The notes under the pieces: model-generated
Told to the model about the DNA's origin: nothing
What the model saw: only the letters and a program-made list of their open reading frames with translations
Database searches by the model: none
Assembly (NCBI GenBank): GCA_903953565.1
Contig: CAJBKE010000044.1
Location: forward strand, 1 to 45,659
DNA: 45,659 nt
From: an uncultured Verrucomicrobiota bacterium
Lineage (GTDB): Bacteria > Verrucomicrobiota > Verrucomicrobiia > Chthoniobacterales > JACTMZ01
Direction: 5' to 3'
In this document: positions 7,085 through 16,020 of the stretch, piece by piece
Layout of the letters: every line of letters starts with the position of its first letter
Numbering within the stretch: the stretch's first letter is position 1
Position numbers and translations under genes: made by a program

Positions 7085-9268
7085 ATGACGCCCAAACCCC
7101 GAAATTCATTTGCCGCGCAGGCAGGCGTTCGGGTCACTCTGCTGGTTTTTGTTTTTCTTTTTTCGCGCGTTACGGCTTCTGCCGAGATTCCCGCGGTGAA
7201 AGAGGGGGTGGGGGCCCCGAACTCGCAGCAGGGGGATCTGCCCCCCTTGCCGGAAGCCGCCCTCCCCATGGATGCCATCAGCGTCAGCGACGCCTCGGGC
7301 GCGAGCCGATCCCTTGCGGAATACGCCGGAAAGTCGGCCACGGTCGTCGTGTTTCTTTATGAAGCTTGCCCCATGTGCAAAAAGGCAGCTCCAATCTTGG
7401 AAGATCTTTGGCGGAGCGAGCGGGGTCGCGGAGCGCAAGTTCTGGGCGTGTTCATCGACGGAACATCGTTCGCGGAGCTTGAGAACTTCCAAAAGGAATA
7501 CGGCTTAACTTTTCCCTTGCTCATGGATACCGGCGGCAAGCTCGCGCCCGCCCTCTCCGCGACCGTCGTGCCGGAGGCGTTTGTTTTGGATCAGGGAAAC
7601 AAGGTCCGATACTTGGGCCGCATCAACGACTCCTACCAAGTCCGGGGCGAGTCGAGCCAAACCCCGGTCCGGGAGGATTTGAAGGAAGCGCTGAGCGATG
7701 TTCTCGCGGGATCGAAGGTCAGACTGCCCCGCACGCTCGCCGTGGGTTGCGCTTTGGGTTTGGTTGGTAACAAAAAGAACGTCCCGCCTCAACCGGCTCC
7801 AGCCGTGGAAAGAACGGTCACCTACCATCAGGACGTGGCGCCGATTCTGCGCAAGCATTGCATGTCGTGCCACAGTCCGGGAAACGCCGGGCCGTTCTCC
7901 CTCACAAGCTACGATGACGCCGTCGACATGTTGCAGATGGGTCTGCAGGAGATCAAGGCGCGGCGCATGCCTCCCGCCCAGGCCGAAAGCGATTTGGAAA
8001 TTATCCGGCCCAACACGATGGCGCCGGAGGAGGTGGAGACACTTCGTGCCTGGGTCAAGGGAGGCGAAGAAGAGGGCGATCCGGCTACCGCCGCACCCTT
8101 GGCGCCCTTGCACGATCTGAAGAATTTCCAAGCGGAGCTCGGGCCGCCCGACATCATCATCGAACAGAGCGAACCGTTCCACCTCGGTCCGGTGGGAAGC
8201 GATGTCTACCGGCATCTGGTTTTTCCGATTAACAGCGATAAGGACTTGAGGGTTCGGGCTGTCCAAATGCTACCTTCGGAGCACTCGATTGTGCATCATG
8301 CGCTCATTGGCTATATGCCGCACTCCGAGGCGCAAAACGCGCTGCGGGAATACGGCGGACCTGGTCCCACCTACGCGGAGGGCGATTCCGGCCCGGGATT
8401 TTGGGCCCATCACGGAATCGGGTTCCGCCTCCTTCCGCCGCGGGCCGACGGGATGCCGCGCTTCAGCTTCCTCAGCGCGTATGTCCCGGGAACGGAAGCC
8501 TACGTTGCGCCGAGCGATGCCGATTACATAATTCCCGCCGGATCCGACATCGTCGTGCAGATGCACTACCACCGCAACGGGAAGCAGTCGCAGGATTCCA
8601 CCCGTATGGGGCTCTGGCTACGCAAGGACGGCAAGGTTCCCCCGAAATTAGCCAGTATGCTTTTTATCCACGGTGAGCTGGTGGTGATTCCCGCCGGGAT
8701 CAAAAACATGAGAGTTACCGGCCAATGGACAGTTCCCGAGGACTGCACGATCGCGGGGCTCGGTCCCCATGCGCACATGCTGGCCCGGTCTTTGGAAGTC
8801 ACCGCTGACATTCCGGGGCGGGGCCGCGTGTTGCTCATCAAGGTTCCGCGTTGGGATTACGACTGGCAACAGCCTTATTTTTTCAAGGAGCCATTTTTCC
8901 TGCCGAAGGGAACCACGCTCACGGGCACGGGAATTTTCGACAACAGCGAGGATAATCCGAGAAATCCTTTCAACCCGCCGCAGCCCGTTTTTCTCGGCGA
9001 GGCGACAACCGACGAAATGCTCCTTCCCATGCTGGTGCTCACCTCCGAAAAGCAGATCGATCCGCACGCGGGCAGTTTCACCCGGTTTGGTGCTTCGGTG
9101 GCGCGGGCGAACTTCCTGCGCGACATCTACAATGACCGCCTGTCTTTCGAGGTGCAGCCCGACGGGACGCTCTTGCGTGTTGCCTACACGACCACCGACG
9201 GCGTGCTCCATCGGTTAAAGAAACCCGTCGACCCCACGACGTCTCCCGCCGAGTACGAAAAAGACTGA
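7085..9268 (+). CDS. secreted redoxin / cytochrome c / copper type II monooxygenase-like fusion
   Basis: 727 residues from the ATG at 7085, which gives a signal peptide (hydrophobic VTLLVFVFLFSRVTASA). Domain 1 (about 60-210) is a thioredoxin-like redoxin with C95-PM-C98. Domain 2 (about 245-330) is a small c-type cytochrome with CMSCH (259-263) and distal MPP. Domain 3 (about 340-700) resembles the peptidylglycine/dopamine monooxygenase fold. It has VHHAL (H404, H405), MHYH (H494/H496), PHAH (H562, H564) and TDEMLLPM (Met645 or nearby), which line up with the two copper sites. So thiol, haem and copper centres sit in one exported chain. The cytochrome could feed electrons to the copper domain in place of ascorbate; that is inference. 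The substrate is unknown. The next gene, an ABC transporter, starts two bases after the stop. Confidence 0.9.
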   Translation: MTPKPRNSFAAQAGVRVTLLVFVFLFSRVTASAEIPAVKEGVGAPNSQQGDLPPLPEAALPMDAISVSDASGASRSLAEYAGKSATVVVFLYEACPMCKKAAPILEDLWRSERGRGAQVLGVFIDGTSFAELENFQKEYGLTFPLLMDTGGKLAPALSATVVPEAFVLDQGNKVRYLGRINDSYQVRGESSQTPVREDLKEALSDVLAGSKVRLPRTLAVGCALGLVGNKKNVPPQPAPAVERTVTYHQDVAPILRKHCMSCHSPGNAGPFSLTSYDDAVDMLQMGLQEIKARRMPPAQAESDLEIIRPNTMAPEEVETLRAWVKGGEEEGDPATAAPLAPLHDLKNFQAELGPPDIIIEQSEPFHLGPVGSDVYRHLVFPINSDKDLRVRAVQMLPSEHSIVHHALIGYMPHSEAQNALREYGGPGPTYAEGDSGPGFWAHHGIGFRLLPPRADGMPRFSFLSAYVPGTEAYVAPSDADYIIPAGSDIVVQMHYHRNGKQSQDSTRMGLWLRKDGKVPPKLASMLFIHGELVVIPAGIKNMRVTGQWTVPEDCTIAGLGPHAHMLARSLEVTADIPGRGRVLLIKVPRWDYDWQQPYFFKEPFFLPKGTTLTGTGIFDNSEDNPRNPFNPPQPVFLGEATTDEMLLPMLVLTSEKQIDPHAGSFTRFGASVARANFLRDIYNDRLSFEVQPDGTLLRVAYTTTDGVLHRLKKPVDPTTSPAEYEKD

Positions 9269-9270
9269 CC

Positions 9271-11268
9271 ATGACATCCGAGCCGAACCAATCACCCGGG
9301 CCATCAACCCTGACGAGTTTCCTCCTCCAAGTGGACAAGCTTGGCGTGACCGCCGGCGATTCCGGACGCGAGTTGCTCTCCGAGATCACGCTTTCGGTTA
9401 TGCCCGGGGAGTTCGTCTGTGTGCTTGGTCCGAGCGGTGCGGGCAAGACCACGTTGGTGCGCACTCTTCTGGGTCAACTGACGCCGGACCGGGGTGAAAT
9501 CCGTTTCGGTTCGCTCCGCGTGAGCGGGGATACCCGCGTATTGAGCGGGCTTGTCGGCTATGTGCCGCAAAAAGAAATCGTGCACGACGCGCTGCCGGTC
9601 GGTCGGGCCCTGCATTATGCAGCCAAGTTGCGGTTGCCTCCTTCGCTGGACAACAAGGAGGTCGCGCAGCGCATCGACACCATCGCGGGCGACGTGGGAA
9701 TTTTGCACCGGCTCGCCACGCCGGTGGCAAAATTGTCTGGAGGAGAATCGAAGCGTGTCAGCCTCGCTGTGGAGTTGCTCGCGCTCCCGCGCCTCCTGAT
9801 CGTCGATGAAGCGACCAGCAGCCTGGATCCGGCCAGTGATGCGAGAATCATGCAATTGCTGTCGGAATATGCGAAGTCGCACAACATCACGGTGCTTTGC
9901 GTCACGCACCATTTGGAAAACGCCAAACTCGCCGACCGTCTGGTCTTGCTGGCCTCCGGGCGTTTGGTCTGGTCCGGCGGTGCCCGTGACGCGCTCGATC
10001 ACTTCGGAGCCCGGAGCCTCTCGGAAATCTATGTGTTGCTCGAGGATCTTCCCGTCGAGCAGTGGGTCGGACTTCACAAAATCTTTCAGCATCAGCAGGA
10101 GGAAAACGCGCGTGAGCAGCCGAAGTCCGCGCCAACGGAAATGGGCCAACCCCCGAGGTTGGCCGCCAGGCCGAGCTGGTTCCGCCAATTCAAGGCACTA
10201 CTGCTGAGAGGATTGGAGGTTCTCGTCTGCGACCGCGGCTCCATGGCTTTCATTGTGGGTGTGCCCCTTTTGATGGTGGCATTGGCTTACGGCGATTTTT
10301 CCGATGAAGACTTCGGCGACAAGGCTTACCTGACGAGGCCGCTCGAGCCGCGGGAAATCCAGTTGGCCGGCCAGTTATGGGGTCACACCTTGGATGCCCT
10401 TGCCATGTCCAACGGCACGAAGGCCGAATCGATGAGCGTCCCCGCACAAATCCGCGTTTTCTTGGACAAGGAACCGAAAATGAAGGAAAGGCTGGGTTCT
10501 CCGGAGACAGCCGAGCTGGTTAAAAAAGCACTGGCCGGTGATTTGTCCGTTGTTCCTGACAAGGAAATCACCAATCCGTGGCCGACCTGGAAGTTCCGAT
10601 TCACCGTCATGTTCGGAATTTTGATCCTCGGTTTCCTCGCCGGGTTGACGGAGATCGTGAAAGAGCGACCGATTTTGGAAAGGGAGTCGGCCAACGGAGT
10701 CGCAACCAGCGCCTACATTGCCTCGAAGTTTTGCCTGTTGGGTATCGTGCTGGCCGTGCAGGTCGTGCCGGCGGTCTGCTTGCTGCAGGTCGCTTTCCGC
10801 ATGCCCGAGGTGCTGAGTGCGTCGGCGCCATGGAGCACGCTTTTCCAAGCAGGTGCGCAACTCGGCGAGCTGGGACCTTTTCTTTTGATCAGCTGGTTGG
10901 CTGCCATGGTTTGCGCCGGCATCGGTTTGGTCTTTTCCGGATTGGTAAAGAGCCGAGAGCGGGTCTTGCTCGTTCTTCCTTTGCTCATTCTGCCCCAGCT
11001 TTTGCTCGGCGGTATGTTGATCAGGTTGAAGGGTGGAATGCTGACGACTGTGGCCGAGATTTTTGTGCCCGCGTTTTGGGCCTTTCGAGGCACCATCGAT
11101 TACGTGGTCGTCAATCCGCCTGTTCCGCTTTACGACATCGGCGAAGCCTTCACGCGATGGCAGGCGGCTGGCGTGCTCGCGCTGCAAATGGTTGCCATAT
11201 GGCTGATCGCCTATTTCGCGCTGGTATTCAGTCTGCGCCGTTTCTCGGCACCGCCGAAAAGGGGATGA
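9271..11268 (+). CDS. ABCG-like ABC transporter (ATPase fused to ABC-2 permease)
   Basis: 665 residues. The N-terminal ATPase has Walker A GPSGAGKTT (53-61), signature LSGGESKR (about 156), Walker B LLIVDEATSSLDP and switch His in CVTHH. The C-terminal part is an ABC-2-type permease with an anchor helix near 320-340 and about five hydrophobic helices from about 445 to the end. One ATPase plus one permease in this order is the ABCG half-transporter layout, which works as a dimer. A 100-residue polar insert (about 345-440) follows the first helix and is probably periplasmic. It starts two bases after the monooxygenase stop, so the two are almost certainly co-transcribed; it may export a substrate or product of that enzyme (inference). 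Confidence 0.93.
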   Translation: MTSEPNQSPGPSTLTSFLLQVDKLGVTAGDSGRELLSEITLSVMPGEFVCVLGPSGAGKTTLVRTLLGQLTPDRGEIRFGSLRVSGDTRVLSGLVGYVPQKEIVHDALPVGRALHYAAKLRLPPSLDNKEVAQRIDTIAGDVGILHRLATPVAKLSGGESKRVSLAVELLALPRLLIVDEATSSLDPASDARIMQLLSEYAKSHNITVLCVTHHLENAKLADRLVLLASGRLVWSGGARDALDHFGARSLSEIYVLLEDLPVEQWVGLHKIFQHQQEENAREQPKSAPTEMGQPPRLAARPSWFRQFKALLLRGLEVLVCDRGSMAFIVGVPLLMVALAYGDFSDEDFGDKAYLTRPLEPREIQLAGQLWGHTLDALAMSNGTKAESMSVPAQIRVFLDKEPKMKERLGSPETAELVKKALAGDLSVVPDKEITNPWPTWKFRFTVMFGILILGFLAGLTEIVKERPILERESANGVATSAYIASKFCLLGIVLAVQVVPAVCLLQVAFRMPEVLSASAPWSTLFQAGAQLGELGPFLLISWLAAMVCAGIGLVFSGLVKSRERVLLVLPLLILPQLLLGGMLIRLKGGMLTTVAEIFVPAFWAFRGTIDYVVVNPPVPLYDIGEAFTRWQAAGVLALQMVAIWLIAYFALVFSLRRFSAPPKRG

Positions 11269-11293
11269 CGTTCGTCTCCGCGCCGACCGGACC

Positions 11294-12052
11294 GTGATCG
11301 AAGCGATGGACAAAATTAGCGATGCGCATGGCAACCGTGCGCGCTCCGCGGCTTTCTTCGATCTCGACAACACTTTGATCCGCGGATCCTCGCTCTTTCA
11401 TCTCGGCTGGGGCGGATTCAAAAGAGGAATGTTTTCCACGCGCGAGGCGTTGAGGTTTTCGCTGGCCCAATTCCACTTTCGCCTCACACGCAAAGAACGG
11501 GCCGACGCTCCCCGAACGTGGGGCAACTTCGCTGCTGCGTTCGTCAAAGGGGCTGAAGTTGCCGAATTGGTGCGTATCGGAAGAGAAATCATCGACGATT
11601 CGATCAAACCGGCCCTGCGCGGGCCAGTGCTGGAAACAGCCCGACGCCATCTCTCCGCGGGAGAAGAGGTTTGGATCGTGACAGCCTCGCCACACGAGTT
11701 GTCGCAAATGCTCGCGGCGAGCCTCGGCTTTACCGGAGGCATCGGGACGCGTGCGGAAGTGGCCGACGGCCGCTACACCGGTCGCATTCCGGCGGGTATT
11801 CTTCATGGCCCGCTCAAAGCGAAAGCCGTTGTGGCCATGGCCGACCAACGCGGAATCGACCTTGCTGGCTCGAGCGCCTACAGCGACAGCATCAACGACA
11901 TTCACCTGCTACGTGCGGTCGGATTTCCCCAGGCCGTCGCGCCTGATCGGCAACTCGCTCGCGTGGCGCGTCGGCACGGATGGCCGATTCACCAAGCTCG
12001 AAATTACCAAGGTTTGCTCAGCCGCGCGAAACGGCGCTGGTTAGCCGACTGA
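11294..12052 (+). CDS. HAD-IB family phosphatase (SerB/PSP-like)
   Basis: About 252 residues from a GTG at 11294; the ATG at 11306 is an equally good start. HAD motif I is FDLDNTLIRGSS (nucleophile Asp23, acid Asp25), motif II is the VTASPHEL Thr/Ser, motif III has Lys in LKAKAV and motif IV is YSDSINDIHLL. The helical cap between I and II fits subclass IB, which includes phosphoserine phosphatase and lysophosphatidic-acid phosphatase-like proteins. It lies 25 bases after the ABC transporter and its 3' end overlaps the convergent PlsC-like gene by 12 bases. In several bacteria this HAD-IB type is fused to or paired with PlsC, so a phospholipid-related role is more likely than serine synthesis (inference). 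Confidence 0.9.
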   Translation: MIEAMDKISDAHGNRARSAAFFDLDNTLIRGSSLFHLGWGGFKRGMFSTREALRFSLAQFHFRLTRKERADAPRTWGNFAAAFVKGAEVAELVRIGREIIDDSIKPALRGPVLETARRHLSAGEEVWIVTASPHELSQMLAASLGFTGGIGTRAEVADGRYTGRIPAGILHGPLKAKAVVAMADQRGIDLAGSSAYSDSINDIHLLRAVGFPQAVAPDRQLARVARRHGWPIHQARNYQGLLSRAKRRWLAD

Positions 12053-12883
12053 ACCGACGCTGCTCGCGGCGGAATTTTCGACGGCGCCGTCGAGCAATCT
12101 CTCCACAGCATCGCGTGCTTTTGCAGCCAACTCGAAGCGGTCGCTCTGCTTCAGGCCGCATGTCGAAATCGGATTGCCGATCCGAACTTGGATTTTCGAA
12201 GGTCGGACGCGAAAGCCGCCTTTCGAAAGCATGCGTCCGCTTCCGGCGATGGCGACGGGCAGGATATCCACATTCTCCGCGATTGCTGCGGCGAGCGAAC
12301 CGGTGGCAAATTGTCCGACAACTCCGTCTATAGATCGCGTGCCTTCGGGAAAGACAACTGTCCACTCGCCTCGCCTCAATGCCGCCTTGAGTTCCCGAAC
12401 GGCGCGGGCTGCGCGCTGCGGGTTGGAGCGGTCGATAAAAACCATCCCAAGGGACCGGATGAATCTTCCGATCAACGGCAACCGGTCCAGTTCCTTCTTG
12501 GCCGTGAATCTCAGCGGCACGGGAAGCGCGCGGTAGAGAATGGGAACATCCGCGTAAGATTTGTGGTTCGACACAACGAGGGCCGGCCTGCCGGGCGACA
12601 CGTTTTCCTGTCCGGTGACGGACAAGCGGGACAGGCCTCCCGCAATAATCATGGGTGCCCAGATATTTCTCGCCATCCAAAGCGCCGGCTTCGAGTTTCC
12701 GGAATACCTTTGCGCGGCAAGAGCAACGGGGATCACGGTTCCGCACAGTATGGCCAGACTCACGGCTTGAACGAAGTTGACGGGCGACCAGAGCAAAGCT
12801 GTCAAAAGGCCTTCTTCCGCGCCTGCCGGGGATTTTCGAACCGGAGCGGTCGCTGGAAAATGGTCTGAGCGAAGGGTATCCAT
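12041..12883 (-). CDS. 1-acyl-sn-glycerol-3-phosphate acyltransferase (PlsC-like)
   Basis: 280 residues. After a hydrophobic helix (about 30-57) come the acyltransferase motifs: NHKSYAD (H107, D112; the HX4D catalytic pair), KKELDRLPLIG (130-139) and FPEGTRS (179-185), followed by LPVAIAGS. This enzyme moves an acyl group onto lysophosphatidic acid at the inner membrane in phospholipid synthesis. The N-terminal 25 residues are low in conserved features, so a later start is possible. It converges on the HAD-IB gene with a 12-base tail-to-tail overlap. Confidence 0.93.
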   Translation of the reverse strand: MDTLRSDHFPATAPVRKSPAGAEEGLLTALLWSPVNFVQAVSLAILCGTVIPVALAAQRYSGNSKPALWMARNIWAPMIIAGGLSRLSVTGQENVSPGRPALVVSNHKSYADVPILYRALPVPLRFTAKKELDRLPLIGRFIRSLGMVFIDRSNPQRAARAVRELKAALRRGEWTVVFPEGTRSIDGVVGQFATGSLAAAIAENVDILPVAIAGSGRMLSKGGFRVRPSKIQVRIGNPISTCGLKQSDRFELAAKARDAVERLLDGAVENSAASSVGSVG

Positions 12884-12989
12884 CAGCCTCCCAACAATAC
12901 TTGATCAGCTTTGGACGAAAACGGAAAACCCGCGGGCTTGAAGTGAGACCGGATTCCTGTGGCCGTATCCTTTTTGTCCGCCACAAAGC

Positions 12990-14213
12990 TTGGTAGGATA
13001 TTTTCCAACTTTACGTTCTCCTTTGCCTGCTTCCGCGCCACGCATACTTCTCATGGCCACCGCCGACGCGCGTGGTCATTTGATGCGCGGTCAGCTGCTC
13101 TATCATGCGCTCCGCGCCCGCGGAGCAGAGGTGTCCGTGTTGACCACCTCCGACGAAGGCCACCGTTTTCTTGCCGAGTTCGGCGTTCCCTCGCAAGTTT
13201 TGTCGCGGCATTACGCCGTGGTTTTCGACTCGCGCCAAAAGATGCGCACGGTTGCGACGGATCTTCGTGTGACCACCTATTTTTTCTTACCTTGGCACAT
13301 GCTGCGGGATATCCGCCGCTTGGCACGGCATTTTTCCGGAGTGGACTTGATCGTGAACGATTCGCTCCACCCTGCGTTCCTGCTGATGGGAGGTCTGGAT
13401 CCTTGGCGCGATCGCGCCGTGCACATCTACGGGTGGAGTCTTCGCGAATCTCTGGAGGAAAACTTCATCGGGCGCTTGTGGGGGCCCGTCGCGCGTTTCT
13501 TCCGTTGGTGGGTGCGGTTCGGTTTGTCGCGCGCACGCGGCAGGTTGGTCCACGACTTCGCTTTCCCTTTGCCGGAGAGTTACGATCCCGCACTGCCTGA
13601 ACACGAATTGCCCACACCGCTCGCCTTGGTGGACCCGGGTCCGGGCACCGTTTACCCCGCCCGCACAGCAGCAGTCTACCTCAACCCCCATTTTTCCGAT
13701 CCCGTCTTGGCGGAAGCACTAGAGACAGCCCTGGGACAAACCCGAAGCGTTGAAGGGCTGGACGACGGGGGAGTTTTCTTTCTCGGCGAGGGCTACGCAC
13801 AACGCCCGGGTTGGCAGTCTTATGCCAAGGACTGGATCGACATCGCCGCGCGCGCTGAACTGCTAGTTTCTGCTCCCGGCATGGCAGCGCTGGCCACGGC
13901 CCAAGCGTTGGATAAACCGGTGATCCTCATCGTCACGGCTCAGCCCGAACAGCAAAGGAATGCGGAACGCGCAGCCGCGTTGGGTCTGCGCCATCGTGTT
14001 GTTCCGTGGAATAAACATTCGACGAAGGAGCAATTCGCCCAGGATTTCACCGAAGCCCATCGCGATCTGATGCGCGAAAATGCGGCATATCAAGAACGCC
14101 GCGAAAGTGAGGACCATGCGCACCGCACTCTGCGGGAGCGCTTGGATCGGTGGGTGGATATCCTGATGGCTTGGGCTTCAGACAAAGGCGGACAAACTCG
14201 CACCGCGCATTGA
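12990..14213 (+). CDS. GT-B glycosyltransferase (MGT/GT28-like)
   Basis: About 407 residues from a TTG at 12990; a second TTG at 13023 (LPASAPRILL) is also possible. There is no ATG before the first beta strand PRILLMATADARGHLMRG, which is typical of the glycine-rich N-terminal domain of GT-B enzymes that act on lipid or natural-product acceptors. The donor side carries ELLVSAPGMAALATAQALDKPVILI, which matches the 'sH.G..t..Eal..g.P.l..P' region, with Pro in place of the usual GG and no clear His. A pair of aromatic-rich segments around residue 175 could be membrane-associated. The acceptor is not predictable. It is divergent from PlsC and convergent with the ankyrin acyltransferase. Confidence 0.78.
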   Translation: MVGYFPTLRSPLPASAPRILLMATADARGHLMRGQLLYHALRARGAEVSVLTTSDEGHRFLAEFGVPSQVLSRHYAVVFDSRQKMRTVATDLRVTTYFFLPWHMLRDIRRLARHFSGVDLIVNDSLHPAFLLMGGLDPWRDRAVHIYGWSLRESLEENFIGRLWGPVARFFRWWVRFGLSRARGRLVHDFAFPLPESYDPALPEHELPTPLALVDPGPGTVYPARTAAVYLNPHFSDPVLAEALETALGQTRSVEGLDDGGVFFLGEGYAQRPGWQSYAKDWIDIAARAELLVSAPGMAALATAQALDKPVILIVTAQPEQQRNAERAAALGLRHRVVPWNKHSTKEQFAQDFTEAHRDLMRENAAYQERRESEDHAHRTLRERLDRWVDILMAWASDKGGQTRTAH

Positions 14214-14234
14214 AACGCCGCAGCGTTCGGCATG

Positions 14235-15905
14235 TCAGCCTGACGTCTGCGGTTTCCTTGGCCCGTTGAGCAAAGTGCCGATCCACGTGTAACGCACCAT
14301 CCAACGGTAAGAGGCAAACAAGAGCGCGGTCGCGGTCGTGAATACTAGCAGGAACTTCAGCGAGGCAGGCCACTCGAGCGGGAGCACGGCGATTTGCAGG
14401 GCGAGAACGAGCGGCAGATGCGCCAGATAAATCCAATAAGCGGAATCGGAAAACCAGCGCGCGCGATACCCGAGATGGCGGAAGCAGTGCGCAAAGAGGC
14501 CCATCATGCCAAGCGAGAGGAACCACGCATACGCGCACTGGACGAGGGAATCACTAGCCCTGACGTCCAGGAGGAGTATCGATGCCGGGAAAAGCACCAA
14601 TAGCCCGACTGGAAGGAGAATTCTCCAGCGCGACCCCAACGACGTCCCGAGTCCGTCCTTGGCAAACACCGCGGCACCGAACCAAAAGAAAAGACCATAA
14701 TAGACGAGGAGATGCGGCGGGGGAACCAGCGGACCCAGCCATACATCCGGACCGAATACGGCTCCCATCATGGCCTGCGGGAAAAAAGTAAGAAGCGGCA
14801 GGAACCACAAAAACCTTCCCGTCGGCGCGAAGCCCAGTCGCACAGCGACAGCCAGAAACACAACGAACAAAAAGAGCACCCAAAGAAACCAAAGGTGATC
14901 GAGTAGAGTCTCGTCGAAGAAGTGGGCGGACTGTCCGCCTAAGCCGACGAGCAATGTGTCGGAATAAAGAAACGTCCGGTAGCGCGTGGAGAGGTTGGTC
15001 AGGAATGATGACAGCGTTTGAGGTTCACGGCTCTCGGCGTCCAACAACATCCTCGACGACAAGGCGATTCCGCGCCGCACAGTCGCTTCCTGAGGGTGGG
15101 CCAAATTCAGCCTGCGGGCATAGGCTTGTTTGTAGTCGAACGAACCAATGCATGAGGCAGATGCTCTCTGCCCCGCTTTGTCGCGCGCCAAAGGATCCGC
15201 CCCGCGGTCGAGCAGAAGACGCACAGCAGAGGTCCGCCCGAAGTAGGACGCGTGGTGAAGCGGCGTGCTTCCCGCGCCATCCGTTGCGCCGATGTCTGCT
15301 CCCCGATCGAGCAGGAGTGTGATTATCGCGGTGTCTCCCGTGAGCGAAGCCCAACCCAACGGAGTCAGCCCGAATGTGGGATCGGCCCGGTTGGCCATGG
15401 CCTCCGCATCGAGAAGCCGTGCGACGGTCGCGGTATCTCCGGCCACGACGGCATCGGCCAGTGCGCCACGTTGCTTCGGTGTTGCCGCCTCCACTTTCAC
15501 CGCCTCGTGGCGAAGCAGATTGCTGACCGGAACGATGGTGATCAGCGCGAGCAGCAGGGGCAGAAGGACTCTCCGGGTGCGGTGCCGAAGCATCCCGCGA
15601 AGGCCCTGCTTCCGCAGAATGAACATGGCGAAAAACCCGCTGAGCAGGAAAAACAGCGGCATGCGGAACATGTGGATGGCGGCCACCGGGATGAAGAAGA
15701 GATCGTTCTGCCTGCTGTCTTGCACAGGCCACGGGCCAGGCATGAAACTCATGAAGGAGTGCAAAACTATCCCGAGGAGCATGGCGACCCCTCGCAGCAC
15801 GTCGAGATCAGTGCGCCTCGGGTCCGCAGTGTTGCGGTCAACCGGCTTTTGTCTATTGGAGACCGTAAAGCCCGGTGTGCGGGCCTTGTCCTGTGGGTCA
15901 GTCAT
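14235..15905 (-). CDS. acyltransferase-3 membrane protein with inserted ankyrin repeats
   Basis: 556 residues. The start has the acyltransferase_3/OpgC-type motif RTDLDVLRGVAMLLGIVLHS (helix 1, with the conserved Arg38 and His49), then FRMPLFFLLSGFF and RRVLLPLL. After the fourth helix (about 112-130) lies a soluble block (about 140-290). Its first 110 residues are at least three ankyrin repeats: TPLGWASLTGDTAIITLLLDRGAD and STPLHHASYFGRTSAVRLLLDRGAD are near-consensus, and a weaker one precedes them. Helices resume at about 325 (HLWFLWVLFLFVVFLAVAV) for six more segments to the C-terminus. The enzyme would transfer acyl groups to a surface carbohydrate or lipid; the repeats would bind a partner protein. 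Acceptor and partner are unknown. Confidence 0.9.
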   Translation of the reverse strand: MTDPQDKARTPGFTVSNRQKPVDRNTADPRRTDLDVLRGVAMLLGIVLHSFMSFMPGPWPVQDSRQNDLFFIPVAAIHMFRMPLFFLLSGFFAMFILRKQGLRGMLRHRTRRVLLPLLLALITIVPVSNLLRHEAVKVEAATPKQRGALADAVVAGDTATVARLLDAEAMANRADPTFGLTPLGWASLTGDTAIITLLLDRGADIGATDGAGSTPLHHASYFGRTSAVRLLLDRGADPLARDKAGQRASASCIGSFDYKQAYARRLNLAHPQEATVRRGIALSSRMLLDAESREPQTLSSFLTNLSTRYRTFLYSDTLLVGLGGQSAHFFDETLLDHLWFLWVLFLFVVFLAVAVRLGFAPTGRFLWFLPLLTFFPQAMMGAVFGPDVWLGPLVPPPHLLVYYGLFFWFGAAVFAKDGLGTSLGSRWRILLPVGLLVLFPASILLLDVRASDSLVQCAYAWFLSLGMMGLFAHCFRHLGYRARWFSDSAYWIYLAHLPLVLALQIAVLPLEWPASLKFLLVFTTATALLFASYRWMVRYTWIGTLLNGPRKPQTSG

Positions 15906-16020
15906 GGGCGGGAACTCTTTCCACCCTAGTCACCGGGGGCCGGTTGAGCCAGTTATCCTGTGGGATTCCCGCGTGCGCAGGTCATTTCAAGATGCCTTGC
16001 TCCTGCGGGATCCGCACGTT

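Noticed and set aside
12990-14213. Start of the glycosyltransferase at the ATG in LLMATADARG (about 13053)
   Set aside because: That ATG lies inside the first beta strand of the Rossmann-like domain; a TTG start further upstream keeps the fold whole.
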